Shown here piece by piece: positions 1-8,663 of a stretch of 64,000 nucleotides of DNA. Source of the stretch: JBJSXJ01 sp044235425. GTDB lineage: Bacteria; Planctomycetota; Planctomycetia; Pirellulales; Pirellulaceae. The notes beneath the pieces were generated by a model. It searched no databases. It saw only the letters and a list, made by a program, of their open reading frames with translations, and was not told the DNA's origin. Both the position numbers and the translations under genes were made by a program. How positions within the stretch are numbered: position 1 is the stretch's first letter; each line of letters begins with the position of its first letter. The stretch covers positions 20,493 to 84,492 of the forward strand of contig JBIIHW010000025.1 of the NCBI GenBank assembly GCA_044235425.1. Reading direction: 5' to 3'.

Positions 1-77
1 TCATGAAAGATCGGCAACGTCAGCAGACAAGTGAAGCAGAGCGCAGGCATTATCTATCCCAATTCAAACTTGACTAA
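1..77 (+). CDS. Possible 3' end of an upstream gene (truncated by window edge)
   Basis: One frame is open from base 3 to a TAA at 75-77 and reads as a polar, Arg/Gln-rich tail ending QFKLD. It lies 44 bases upstream of, and on the same strand as, the SxtJ-like gene. In SxtJ/DUF5989 cassettes a carbamoyltransferase often precedes these two genes, but this tail is too short to identify. It could also be a chance open frame. Confidence 0.3.
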   Translation, partial: MKDRQRQQTSEAERRHYLSQFKLD

Positions 78-121
78 TTCCCCGACGACTAATTTCCCGC
101 TCTGATGCGAGCAACTGACGT

Positions 122-529
122 ATGACCCTGATTGAACTCAACTGGAATCCAACAACTCGACAGCTGCGCCAATTCGCCGGTCTTTCACTATTGGCATTAC
201 CCAGCCTCGGGTATCTTTGGAGTGGCAGCTGGCCGGTGGTCGGCGCGCTGGCTGCCGTCGGTTGTTGTTTGGCTGCCATCGGCTATTTTCAACCAGCCTT
301 TGTACGACCGCTGTTTCTGGCGATCTCGCTGGTAACGATACCGATTGGGTTTGTCCTTGGCGAACTCGCGCTGCTGATGATCTATTTTTTGTTGCTCATG
401 CCGATGGGCATCGTGTTTCGCCTGATGAAGCGCGATGTGCTGTTACGACGGCGCGATCCCCAGGCGCAGAGCTATTGGAGTGACAAGCAGCAGCCGAAAA
501 ACGTCGCCAGCTACTATCGCCAATTTTGA
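122..529 (+). CDS. SxtJ-family small membrane protein
   Basis: A 135-residue protein with a short polar N-terminus, about three hydrophobic segments (roughly residues 19-37, 40-56 and 60-102), and a basic cytoplasmic tail rich in Arg that ends YYRQF. Size, hydrophobic layout and the following DUF5989 gene match the SxtJ family of small inner-membrane proteins, which travel with carbamoyltransferases and DUF5989 proteins. The biochemical role of SxtJ is not established. The next gene is 60 bases downstream on the same strand, suggesting co-transcription. The ATG at 122 is the only reasonable start because the hydrophobic part begins soon after it. Confidence 0.65.
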   Translation: MTLIELNWNPTTRQLRQFAGLSLLALPSLGYLWSGSWPVVGALAAVGCCLAAIGYFQPAFVRPLFLAISLVTIPIGFVLGELALLMIYFLLLMPMGIVFRLMKRDVLLRRRDPQAQSYWSDKQQPKNVASYYRQF

Positions 530-589
530 GCGGACGGCCCATCCGCATCATCAGCTCTCGGCTACCTCCCGTCGAACAAGGACTTTACG

Positions 590-838
590 ATGTCAAAAAC
601 CGATAAGCAGCAAGCCGATGAGCAGCAAGCCGATGAGCAAGGGAATGATGCTCAGCAAAATGACTTTGAACGAGCAGGCGAGGAGGCGTCGCTGTCGATT
701 ATCGGTGAGTTTTGGTTATTCGTCACTGAAAACAAGAAATGGTGGCTGATTCCGCTGCTGCTCGCTTTTCTGCTCGTCGGCCTCCTGGTCGTACTCGGCT
801 CTACCGGTGCCGCTCCATTCATCTACACGCTGTTTTAG
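590..838 (+). CDS. DUF5989 family small membrane protein
   Basis: An 82-residue protein. The first ~40 residues are Gln/Asp/Glu-rich, including a repeated KQQADEQQADEQ stretch. The second half carries the family core: a segment like FWLFVTENKKWWLIPL followed by one membrane helix (about residues 54-74) and a short tail that ends in FIYTLF. This is the recognisable DUF5989 layout. The partner SxtJ-like gene lies just upstream, a pairing seen in many bacteria. The function is unknown, but the two probably form a small membrane module. The acidic N-terminal repeat looks lineage-specific. Confidence 0.7.
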   Translation: MSKTDKQQADEQQADEQGNDAQQNDFERAGEEASLSIIGEFWLFVTENKKWWLIPLLLAFLLVGLLVVLGSTGAAPFIYTLF

Positions 839-954
839 CGTTGTCTGGGGAATGGTGCAGCGATGCGATGGGATGTGCCTGGATGCAGTGATGACCGCTG
901 TTGAAATTCCCACACACCAGGAGCCGCGTCCCCCGCCACCCGTTGGTCAGTCGG

Positions 955-2433
955 TTAGCTGATCAGTTCCGTGACGACTTTGCCGGCAACGTCGGTGAGT
1001 CGCATATCGCGGCCCTGATAGCGATACGTCAAGCGCAGATGATTTAGGCCCAGCAAATGCAGGATCGTGGCATGCAAGTCATGCACATGCACAGCACGAT
1101 CCACCGCGTAATAGCCTAGTTCGTCAGTTGCTCCCCACGTGATTCCGGACTTAATCCCTCCACCCGCTAGCCACATGGAGAACGCTTCGATGTGATGATC
1201 GCGGCCTGTTAATTCTCGAGGCTCCCCTTGTGGAGTGCGTCCGAATTCACCACCCCAAATCACCAGTGTTTCGTCTAGCAGTCCACAACGTTTGAGATCA
1301 CGGACCAGTGCCGCAGCTCCTCGATCGGTCTCCAAACAAATCTTATCGAGCGACTCGCCTAATTCAGTGCCCTTATTACCGTGATGATCCCAGTCGGTGT
1401 GATAGAGCTGCACAAAGCGCACACCGCGTTGCACGAGCCGCCGGGCGAGCAAACAGTTTTGCGCGAATGACGGTTTGCCTCGTTCGATCCCGTAGAGATC
1501 CAATGTTTCCGCGGTCTCCTGGGATAGATCCATCAGTTCCGGCGCGCTCGACTGCATCCGAAATGCCATTTCATACGAGGCAATTCGAGTAGCGATTTCG
1601 GGATCCCCGGTTGCACCCTGGCGCAGTCGATTTAAATCGTTCACCGCCTGGACGAATTCACGCTGCCGATCACCGCTGATACCGCGCGGATTGTCGATAT
1701 CCAGGATGGGCGCGCCTTGAGTACGAAACGGAACGCCTTGATAGGTTGTGGGTAGAAATCCACTACCCCAATTCACCGCGCCACCTCGTGGACCACGTGG
1801 TCCCGATTGCAAAACGACAAAACCTGGCAGATCCCGCGACTCGCTACCGATCCCATAGGTCAGCCAAGCGCCCATCGAGGGCCGGCCGAACAGTGGCGAT
1901 CCACAGTTCATAAAGAACTTGGCCGGACCATGATTGAAGACATCCGTTTTCATCGCTCGTAACACTGCGATGTCATCGACAATCGATGCCAAGTGCGGCA
2001 AACACTCCGACACCTCCGTACCACTCTCACCGTGCCGAGCGAATTTTCGTCCACTACCCAGTAACTTGGCGTCGCGTTTGATAAACGCGAAACGCTTGTT
2101 CGCGACATACGATTCCGGTATCACCTGCCCGTGCAGCTCACTTAACTTGGGCTTCGGATCGAACAAATCAAGTTGACTGGGGCCGCCCGCCATGAACAGA
2201 AAAATCACGTTCTTGGCCCGAGCGGTGAAATGGGTTGGGAGCGGGGCGAGCGGATCACTTCGTCGCTGCGGAGCGGTCCGGGGATCCGTTATTCGCTCCG
2301 TCTCACCTGCTGACTGCAATTCGTCCGCCACCAATAAACCGTCTGTGCGCAGCAGCGATCCCAGCGCCATAGCACCTAAACCGACTCGGCAGTCCTGTAA
2401 GAAATGTCGTCGAGTTAATTCGAGCGGTGTCAT
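955..2433 (-). CDS. DUF1501 domain-containing exported protein
   Basis: A 492-residue member of DUF1501, a planctomycete-expanded family related to the alkaline phosphatase/sulfatase superfamily. The N-terminus has a twin-arginine motif (TRRHFLQ, residues 8-14) followed by a hydrophobic stretch, so Tat export is likely. Diagnostic stretches are FLFMAGGPSQLDLFDPKP near residue 80, a VQLYHTDWDHHG segment around 340 and an IWGGEFGRTP motif near 390, then a DHH segment. It starts only 5 bases after the stop of the upstream DUF1549/DUF1553 gene, so the two form an operon, the usual genomic pairing. The enzymatic activity of DUF1501 is not established. Confidence 0.85.
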   Translation of the reverse strand: MTPLELTRRHFLQDCRVGLGAMALGSLLRTDGLLVADELQSAGETERITDPRTAPQRRSDPLAPLPTHFTARAKNVIFLFMAGGPSQLDLFDPKPKLSELHGQVIPESYVANKRFAFIKRDAKLLGSGRKFARHGESGTEVSECLPHLASIVDDIAVLRAMKTDVFNHGPAKFFMNCGSPLFGRPSMGAWLTYGIGSESRDLPGFVVLQSGPRGPRGGAVNWGSGFLPTTYQGVPFRTQGAPILDIDNPRGISGDRQREFVQAVNDLNRLRQGATGDPEIATRIASYEMAFRMQSSAPELMDLSQETAETLDLYGIERGKPSFAQNCLLARRLVQRGVRFVQLYHTDWDHHGNKGTELGESLDKICLETDRGAAALVRDLKRCGLLDETLVIWGGEFGRTPQGEPRELTGRDHHIEAFSMWLAGGGIKSGITWGATDELGYYAVDRAVHVHDLHATILHLLGLNHLRLTYRYQGRDMRLTDVAGKVVTELIS

Positions 2434-2438
2434 GTAGG

Positions 2439-5198
2439 TTACTCCCGAGTGATGAATTCATCGAGGTTCAGTAGCACACGGGCGACCGCCATCCAAGCGG
2501 CTCGCTCCGCATCTCGCTCGCCACCCTTCGCCCTCTTCCCATCATCGCTCTTACCAACCTTATCATCTGCATTCTTTTGATCACTCCCCAGGTTGCCCTG
2601 AGCGGCATGGCCAGCATCGCTTTCGGTTGTGCTCATCTCGCGCAGGAACTCATCGGCCAGAGCTGGTTCCGCCGCAAAGGCCTGCCGCTGGCTTTCCACC
2701 AATGTGACCAGGTAATTCATTTCATCCGCGGTGGGATCGCGAGACAGCGTGAGGCGGACGAGATGCTGGATCCGTTCGCGGACACTCACCGAACTCTCCG
2801 CCAGCAAGCGTTCGGACAGCGACCGTGCACATTCCACAAACATGACATCATTGGCCAGGGTGAGTGCTTGGAGTGGTGTATTGCTTCGCAGTCGCTTCGT
2901 GCAAGAGACGTTTGCGTTTGGAGCATCGAAGACCGTCAGCATGGGATGGGGCAGTGAACGCCAGAAAAACGTATACATGCCGCGTCGATAGCGGTTCGCT
3001 CCCGTCTCCGTCTTCCATGGTTTGGGATCTTGAGTGAAGGCATAGACGCCTTCTGGCTGTGGTGGCATGACACTCGGACCACCTACGACCGAAGTCAACA
3101 AGCCGCTGGCACCCAGAGCTAAATCACGAACAATCTCCGCCTCGACTCGCAAGCGGTTTTGTCGCGCCAGCAGTTCATTGCGCGGATCAAGCTCCGCCAG
3201 ATCGGGACGTGCGTCCGATGACTGACGATAGACGGCTGATGACAGCACGTCCCGCAACCAGCGTTTCGTAGACCACGCAGCGCGATCCGGCTGCTGAAAT
3301 TGCCGGGCCAGCCAATCGAGTAATTCCGGATGGGTAGGCGGAGTGCCTTGTAAGCCGAAATCATCATCGGTCTCGACCAAGCCACGACCAAAAAGTGTCT
3401 GCCAATAACGATTGACGATGACCCGTGCTGTCAGTGGATTACGATCGTCCACTAGCCACCGTGCCAGCTCCAATCGGCTGGCCACGTTAGTTGGCAGAGA
3501 CGGTAACACTGCCGGCACTCCCGGCTGTACGACCACTCCCAAATTCAGGAAGTCACCACGTTTGTGAACCTGCGTCACGCGTGGCTCCGCACGGCGTCGA
3601 AGCACCAGCGTCTGCGGAATCTTCGGTTCCCGCTCGCGCAGTCGAGCGATTTCGTCGAGCAGCGGAAACGCTTGCCTGGCATGCTCGGTTTGCCGGTAGT
3701 AATCTTCGAGCGTTTTCTTGTTTTGTGCGTCGCGCTTTTCCACAGGCATGTCATAGGCAATTTGAATTGGTCCCGGCAGTCGTGCGCGCTGCTGCGGTGT
3801 TACGGTCTTCTCCCAGGCAGCTTGCTGCTGCTCCAGCTCCGACCGGCGAGCCTCAATTTGTCGATCAAGCGCCGCAATCTGTCCGCGCACTTGGTCCCTG
3901 GTTTCGAGATCTTTTCGTTCGAGGTTGAGCTGGGTAGGAGCCTCAATGGTTGGCTCATCGCAGTCATTTAAAAACGCAAAGAACTGGTAGAACTCGCGCT
4001 GTGAAATCGGATCATATTTGTGATTGTGGCAACGTGCGCAGCCGAGTGTCAGCCCGAGCCAGACTTGGCCGGTTGTGGCCACTCGATCCGCCACTGCTTC
4101 CACACGAAATTGTTCCTGATCCGTGCCACCTTCTTCATTGATCAGCGTGTTACGATGAAAGCCCGTCGCTACTAGCTGTGCATTGGTGGGCTCAGGCAAG
4201 AGATCACCCGCTAACTGCTCAATCGTGAACTGATTGAACGGCAGATCCTGATTTATGGCTCGCAGTACCCAATCTCGATAGGGCCAGATCTCGCGACCAA
4301 AATCGCGCGTGTAGCCGTTGGAGTCTGCATAGCGAGCCTGATCGAGCCAATGTCGACCGAAACGCTCACCGAAGGACGGTCGCGCCAGCGTGCGATCAAG
4401 TGCGCGTTCGTAGGCATCCGGCGCTTCATCAGCCAGAAACTCAGTTAACTCGTCGACGGTTGGTGGGAGCCCCGTCAAGTCAAGTCGCAGCCGACGCAGC
4501 TGCGTGGCCGCAGCGGCTAATGGCGACGGTGCGAGCGGTGCAGCTCCCAGCGGTGACGAGCTGAGCGGTAAGGAGGCTCGCGTTGCCGAGGCGTTCGCTG
4601 TGGTTGCCGCTCCCGGTGACTTACCGTTTGCCTGATCGCCCTCTTCGTTCTTTTTCCCTTCGATGGCTGCGAGCCTTTTCAAGATAAAAAGATCGATCGG
4701 AGAGCGTGCCCAGGAGCGCTGGATAAGGAGCGGCGGTACCGTCGCCACGGGCGCCTGAAACGCCCAGTGCTTGGTCTCCACCGTTGGTCGTTCCTCGGTG
4801 GCCGGAGCCGCTGCGCCGGCGTCAATCCAGCGTCGCAAGACTTTGATTTCATCAGGCTTCAACGCCGGTCGATCTTCCGGTGGCATCCGCGACACACCAC
4901 CGGTCGCCTCCACCGCGTGAATCAAACGACTCTCTACTGCCTTACCCGGCACGATGCTGGGACCACTGTCTCCACCCGCGCGCAGGTCGACCGCTGTGTC
5001 TAACCGCAGTCCAGATTCCTGAGTGCGGCTGCCGTGACAGGTGGTGCAATGTTTAGCCAGCAGCGGCTTCACGTCACGCAGATAGTCAATTGCCTCCTCA
5101 CCCGCCTGGAGCGTGATAGACAAACGACCGGTCAGTAGAAAAAAGACGACCAGCAACCACGCTCGTCGTCGTCGCATTCGAGTCGACCAAGGTTTCAT
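2439..5198 (-). CDS. PSD1-type cytochrome c / DUF1549 / DUF1553 protein
   Basis: A 919-residue exported protein. A basic start and a hydrophobic segment (about residues 12-31) form the signal peptide. A Planctomycete cytochrome C domain follows, with the heme motif CTTCH near residue 51. DUF1549 follows (about 210-420), with a second CARCHNHKYD motif. A charged coiled-coil-like stretch rich in Gln/Arg/Glu and a C-terminal DUF1553 (about 570-830) complete the protein. The final 60 residues are low-complexity and Lys/Asp/Gly-rich. Another low-complexity Ala/Ser/Pro stretch lies between the cytochrome and DUF1549 parts. It is operonic with the DUF1501 gene. Proteins of this type are abundant in planctomycetes and presumed to act in the periplasm or at the surface; their substrate is unknown. 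Confidence 0.87.
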   Translation of the reverse strand: MKPWSTRMRRRRAWLLVVFFLLTGRLSITLQAGEEAIDYLRDVKPLLAKHCTTCHGSRTQESGLRLDTAVDLRAGGDSGPSIVPGKAVESRLIHAVEATGGVSRMPPEDRPALKPDEIKVLRRWIDAGAAAPATEERPTVETKHWAFQAPVATVPPLLIQRSWARSPIDLFILKRLAAIEGKKNEEGDQANGKSPGAATTANASATRASLPLSSSPLGAAPLAPSPLAAAATQLRRLRLDLTGLPPTVDELTEFLADEAPDAYERALDRTLARPSFGERFGRHWLDQARYADSNGYTRDFGREIWPYRDWVLRAINQDLPFNQFTIEQLAGDLLPEPTNAQLVATGFHRNTLINEEGGTDQEQFRVEAVADRVATTGQVWLGLTLGCARCHNHKYDPISQREFYQFFAFLNDCDEPTIEAPTQLNLERKDLETRDQVRGQIAALDRQIEARRSELEQQQAAWEKTVTPQQRARLPGPIQIAYDMPVEKRDAQNKKTLEDYYRQTEHARQAFPLLDEIARLREREPKIPQTLVLRRRAEPRVTQVHKRGDFLNLGVVVQPGVPAVLPSLPTNVASRLELARWLVDDRNPLTARVIVNRYWQTLFGRGLVETDDDFGLQGTPPTHPELLDWLARQFQQPDRAAWSTKRWLRDVLSSAVYRQSSDARPDLAELDPRNELLARQNRLRVEAEIVRDLALGASGLLTSVVGGPSVMPPQPEGVYAFTQDPKPWKTETGANRYRRGMYTFFWRSLPHPMLTVFDAPNANVSCTKRLRSNTPLQALTLANDVMFVECARSLSERLLAESSVSVRERIQHLVRLTLSRDPTADEMNYLVTLVESQRQAFAAEPALADEFLREMSTTESDAGHAAQGNLGSDQKNADDKVGKSDDGKRAKGGERDAERAAWMAVARVLLNLDEFITRE

Positions 5199-5261
5199 GT
5201 CAGCTCTCCCAGCCTCTCACGCCCCAGCCACTCATGGTAAATCGCTGGCCGACAAAACGCA

Positions 5262-7352
5262 TCACCCAGGCCGATATCCTGGACCCGGTTTGTGGCGCGA
5301 TTGTTTGCGCGACCGTTTCTTAGTTGGTTCTTGAGGTTTCTTCGGGCCCGACCGGGCTGCCGGCGGAGTATGGACAAAGTCACCACGAAAACGCTGATTG
5401 GCATCGGCGCGACGTTTTTCGATCGCCTCGCGGGGCGGCTGAGCCGGAATCAGGCAATCACAGCCGCCTCCGATCAAATCACCACGTCCCGCCTGCAGCA
5501 ATGCCGCACGAACTTCGAAATAGTTCTCCGGTTTAAAGAACTGCATCAGCGCCCGCTGAAACTTTCGATCGCGCAGCTGTTTTGCAGTTTCGACCGGCTG
5601 ACGTGTGAAAGGATCGATGCCGGTGTAATACATGGCGGTCGCCACATCGAATGGAGCCGGAATGAAATCCTGAACTTGATCAGGTTGATAGCCGTTTCGT
5701 TTGAGGAACACGGCCAGGTCAATCATGGCATTCAAATCACTGCCCGGATGACTCGCGATGAAATATGGAACCAAGTACTGTTTCTTGCCCGCCTTTTGCG
5801 ACTCGCGCTGAAAAACCTCGCCAAACTTTTCAAAGTCATCATTCGCGGGTTTACGCATCAGTCTTAGCACTTCGGGATCCGTATGTTCGGGAGCGACCTT
5901 GAGGTGCCCGCCAACGTGATGCCGTACTAGCTCACTGATGTATTTGGGCGAGCGACGTGCGAGATCCATACGGATGCCGCTGGCGACCAGCACCTTCTTA
6001 ACGCCGGGTACCTGTCGAGCTTCGCGCATCAGATCGATGAGTGGTTCGTGGTCGGTGCCGAGCAATTTGCAGATCGTCGGATGAACACAAGATTGTCGTC
6101 GACAAACCGCTTCGACTTCCGGACGAGAACAACGCATTTGATACATGTTCGCCGTGGGACCACCGATGTCACTCACAACACCTTTGAACTGGTCATCTTC
6201 CGCCATCTTCTTGATCTCGGTCACCACCGATTCCTGGCTACGCGACTGAATGATGCGGCCTTGATGCGTGGTGATCGAGCAGAATGTACAGCCACCAAAG
6301 CAACCACGCATGATCGTGACCGAATCCTTGATCATCTCAAACGCGGGAATCGGCTCACGATAAGAAGGATGGGCGCGACGAGTGAACGGCAGACCGTAAA
6401 TGCGATCCATGGCGGCTTGCGTGATCGGAAACGGCGGCTCAGTCGCCACCACCGATTGTCGATCATGCCACTGCACGATCTTCCGTGCGTTATAGGGATT
6501 GGTCTCGTGATGAATCATTCGTGTCGCCTCGGCGAACTGACGCTTGTCGGCGACGACCTGTTCATAACTGGGAATCACGAGCGCATCCGGCGGTGGCTGA
6601 GTCGATGCCCCGAGCGCGTAAGCCACTCCGCGCATGTCATACAGATCACGCACGGTGGCGCCAGCCGCGAGTCGTCGAGCGATCTGCAGAATCGCGGCCT
6701 CACCCATGCCGTACACCACAAGGTCTGCCTTGCTGTCGAGCAGAATGGAGCGGCGCACTTTGTCGCTCCAATAGTCGTAGTGAGCCAAACGACGCAGCGA
6801 CGCCTCGACGCCACCGGCAATAACAGGCACTCCGGGAAACGCTTCCCGCGCACGCTGACAATAGGCCAGCGTAGCGCGATCTGGACGCAGCCCGATGCGG
6901 CCACCGGGCGAGTAAGCATCTTTGTTCCGCACTTTGCGATTGGCGGTGTAGTGGTTGAGCATCGAATCCATGTTGCCGGCGCTGACCGCAAACATCAGCC
7001 GCGGTCGTCCGAATTGACGCCACGGCGCGCAGCTCTGCCAATCCGGCTGACTCACCATCGCTACTCGGAAACCTGCCGCTGATAACACTCGTCCCAGAAT
7101 CGCGTTGGCGAAACTGGGATGATCGATGTAGGCATCGCCCGTGATGAACACAACGTCGACGTAGTCCCACCCACGCTGCTTCATCTCGGCAGCCGTGGTG
7201 GGTAAGAGGGCAGCGCCGTCAGGACCCTGGTCCGGCAACGCCGCCAACGCGTCTGAACCGGAGGGGTCGTCCGACACGATCGGGAGCGAAAAACGAGCCG
7301 ACGAGTCTGCCGGGGTGCGAGCCAGCGACGGATCGGACGAATGAGTCGACAT
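5262..7352 (-). CDS. YgiQ family radical SAM protein
   Basis: A 696-residue protein of the YgiQ/UPF0313 family. It has an N-terminal cobalamin-binding-like domain (about 40-220) and a radical SAM core whose 4Fe-4S motif reads CFGGCTFC near residue 350. The characteristic YgiQ motifs DIGGPTANMY and VAPEHTDPEVLRLM follow. The C-terminus is Lys/Arg/Pro-rich. Full length for the family. The reaction is unknown. It lies 57 bases from the SMP-30 gene upstream and 63 bases from the PSD1 gene downstream, so the strand sharing need not mean one operon. Confidence 0.9.
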   Translation of the reverse strand: MSTHSSDPSLARTPADSSARFSLPIVSDDPSGSDALAALPDQGPDGAALLPTTAAEMKQRGWDYVDVVFITGDAYIDHPSFANAILGRVLSAAGFRVAMVSQPDWQSCAPWRQFGRPRLMFAVSAGNMDSMLNHYTANRKVRNKDAYSPGGRIGLRPDRATLAYCQRAREAFPGVPVIAGGVEASLRRLAHYDYWSDKVRRSILLDSKADLVVYGMGEAAILQIARRLAAGATVRDLYDMRGVAYALGASTQPPPDALVIPSYEQVVADKRQFAEATRMIHHETNPYNARKIVQWHDRQSVVATEPPFPITQAAMDRIYGLPFTRRAHPSYREPIPAFEMIKDSVTIMRGCFGGCTFCSITTHQGRIIQSRSQESVVTEIKKMAEDDQFKGVVSDIGGPTANMYQMRCSRPEVEAVCRRQSCVHPTICKLLGTDHEPLIDLMREARQVPGVKKVLVASGIRMDLARRSPKYISELVRHHVGGHLKVAPEHTDPEVLRLMRKPANDDFEKFGEVFQRESQKAGKKQYLVPYFIASHPGSDLNAMIDLAVFLKRNGYQPDQVQDFIPAPFDVATAMYYTGIDPFTRQPVETAKQLRDRKFQRALMQFFKPENYFEVRAALLQAGRGDLIGGGCDCLIPAQPPREAIEKRRADANQRFRGDFVHTPPAARSGPKKPQEPTKKRSRKQSRHKPGPGYRPG

Positions 7353-7408
7353 GTCAGAGCTGTTTCATTCAAGTTCCGATTCCCACTGCAACCCGCACGC
7401 TGCGGTCA

Positions 7409-8548
7409 CTAACGGGAATACTGCACGTGAAAGCCTTTGGTCTTGAGCGGAATACGGTAGAGACTCACGTCTATAGTGACGTACAGCACGTTCGCCTCCG
7501 CGCCTAGCCCAAACTCCACGTTACTCGGTAAACCGACGGGACTCCCTGGACCTTCACTCGTTTGGCTGGCCGGTCCCGTAGGAATAAACGCTACCTCTTC
7601 GCCCGCCGGATTGATTACCAGAACTCCCGGTCGTTTCAGGCCGCGAGCGGTGAGATAGATATGACCATCTTGATCGACGCACATCCCATCGCAACCGGCC
7701 TGGTCGCCAAAATCATGGATTGTTCGCCGCGGACCGGAAACTTTTCCATCAGCACCCAGCGGAAAAGCATAAATCTTCATGGGACCAAGCTTCGGCTTGG
7801 CTCCCTGCGGATCAATTTTGTCCGTGCCGTTGTCGTGATCGGCGACATACAGCGTTCGCCCATCCGGACTGATCGCAATGCCATTGGGCTTGGAAACTTC
7901 GTGCGTGACCTCGATCACAGTCTTATCGCGATCAATTCGATAGACAGCGCGATGCTCCAGCTCCCGTGGCTCGTCACCCAGATAGCGTGGATCGGTGAAA
8001 TAAATTCGACCCTCGCGATCCAAGCAAAGATCGTTCGGAGCATTGAACTTCTTGCCCTGATATTTGTCGGCGACCGTTTCGCGAACGCCCGTCTTCACGT
8101 TCCAGCGCGACACGCGTCGCCCACCTTGGTCTGAACCTTCGCAGGCCAGCAGAAATCCTGCCTGATCGAAGATCAGACCATTCGCTTTGCCGCTGTCGAG
8201 TGTGAAGACGGCGGTTTGCCGTGTGGCCGGGTCGAAACGCATGATCACACCGCGGTCGTCCCCCAAAGGAATATCGGTGTAGTAGATGCTGCCATCGGGA
8301 GCCACCGCGGGCCCTTCCGCCAAGCCTCCCTTGATCGGCAGTTCCCGAGTGTAAAGCCGTTCCAGCTTCGCATCCGCTGCGACAATCTTGTCACCTGTTG
8401 GCTTGCCCACTTCCGCCGCCTGAGTCACCCCAGCCGTCATCCCCGTCTCCATCCAACCGCGATCCAGTCGGGCGACCGAACTGTTCGCAAACATCATCGC
8501 ACCGGCCATGATAGCCCAACGCTTGAGCACTCGACGATTCTTCCACAT
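7409..8548 (-). CDS. SMP-30/gluconolactonase-like beta-propeller protein
   Basis: About 380 residues. After a basic start and a hydrophobic signal-like stretch comes a six-bladed SMP-30/LRE propeller. Diagnostic motifs are LAEGPAVAPDGSIYYTD, FNAPNDLCLDREGRIYFTDP, SKPNGIAISPDGRTLYVAD and GCDGMCVDQDGHIYL. The metal-binding Glu and Asn and the Asp of the catalytic centre are present. The family hydrolyses sugar lactones such as gluconolactone, and here it is probably periplasmic. I chose the ATG at 8548 because the longer frame to 8593 starts with TTG and prepends a second hydrophobic stretch. The substrate is not predictable. Confidence 0.82.
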   Translation of the reverse strand: MWKNRRVLKRWAIMAGAMMFANSSVARLDRGWMETGMTAGVTQAAEVGKPTGDKIVAADAKLERLYTRELPIKGGLAEGPAVAPDGSIYYTDIPLGDDRGVIMRFDPATRQTAVFTLDSGKANGLIFDQAGFLLACEGSDQGGRRVSRWNVKTGVRETVADKYQGKKFNAPNDLCLDREGRIYFTDPRYLGDEPRELEHRAVYRIDRDKTVIEVTHEVSKPNGIAISPDGRTLYVADHDNGTDKIDPQGAKPKLGPMKIYAFPLGADGKVSGPRRTIHDFGDQAGCDGMCVDQDGHIYLTARGLKRPGVLVINPAGEEVAFIPTGPASQTSEGPGSPVGLPSNVEFGLGAEANVLYVTIDVSLYRIPLKTKGFHVQYSR

Positions 8549-8663
8549 AACGACACCTAAGAATAGGAATTGGGGAATAGTGAGGTGAAACAAACTACGG
8601 CCTGCGAACTGAATGGGTCCAGGTAGCTATCTTGCCGCCGATTCCGTTTGGCAGCGGATACGA

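Noticed and set aside
6048..7082. 344-residue open frame on the plus strand
   Set aside because: It lies entirely opposite the YgiQ gene, whose motifs are unmistakable; it has no recognisable domain.
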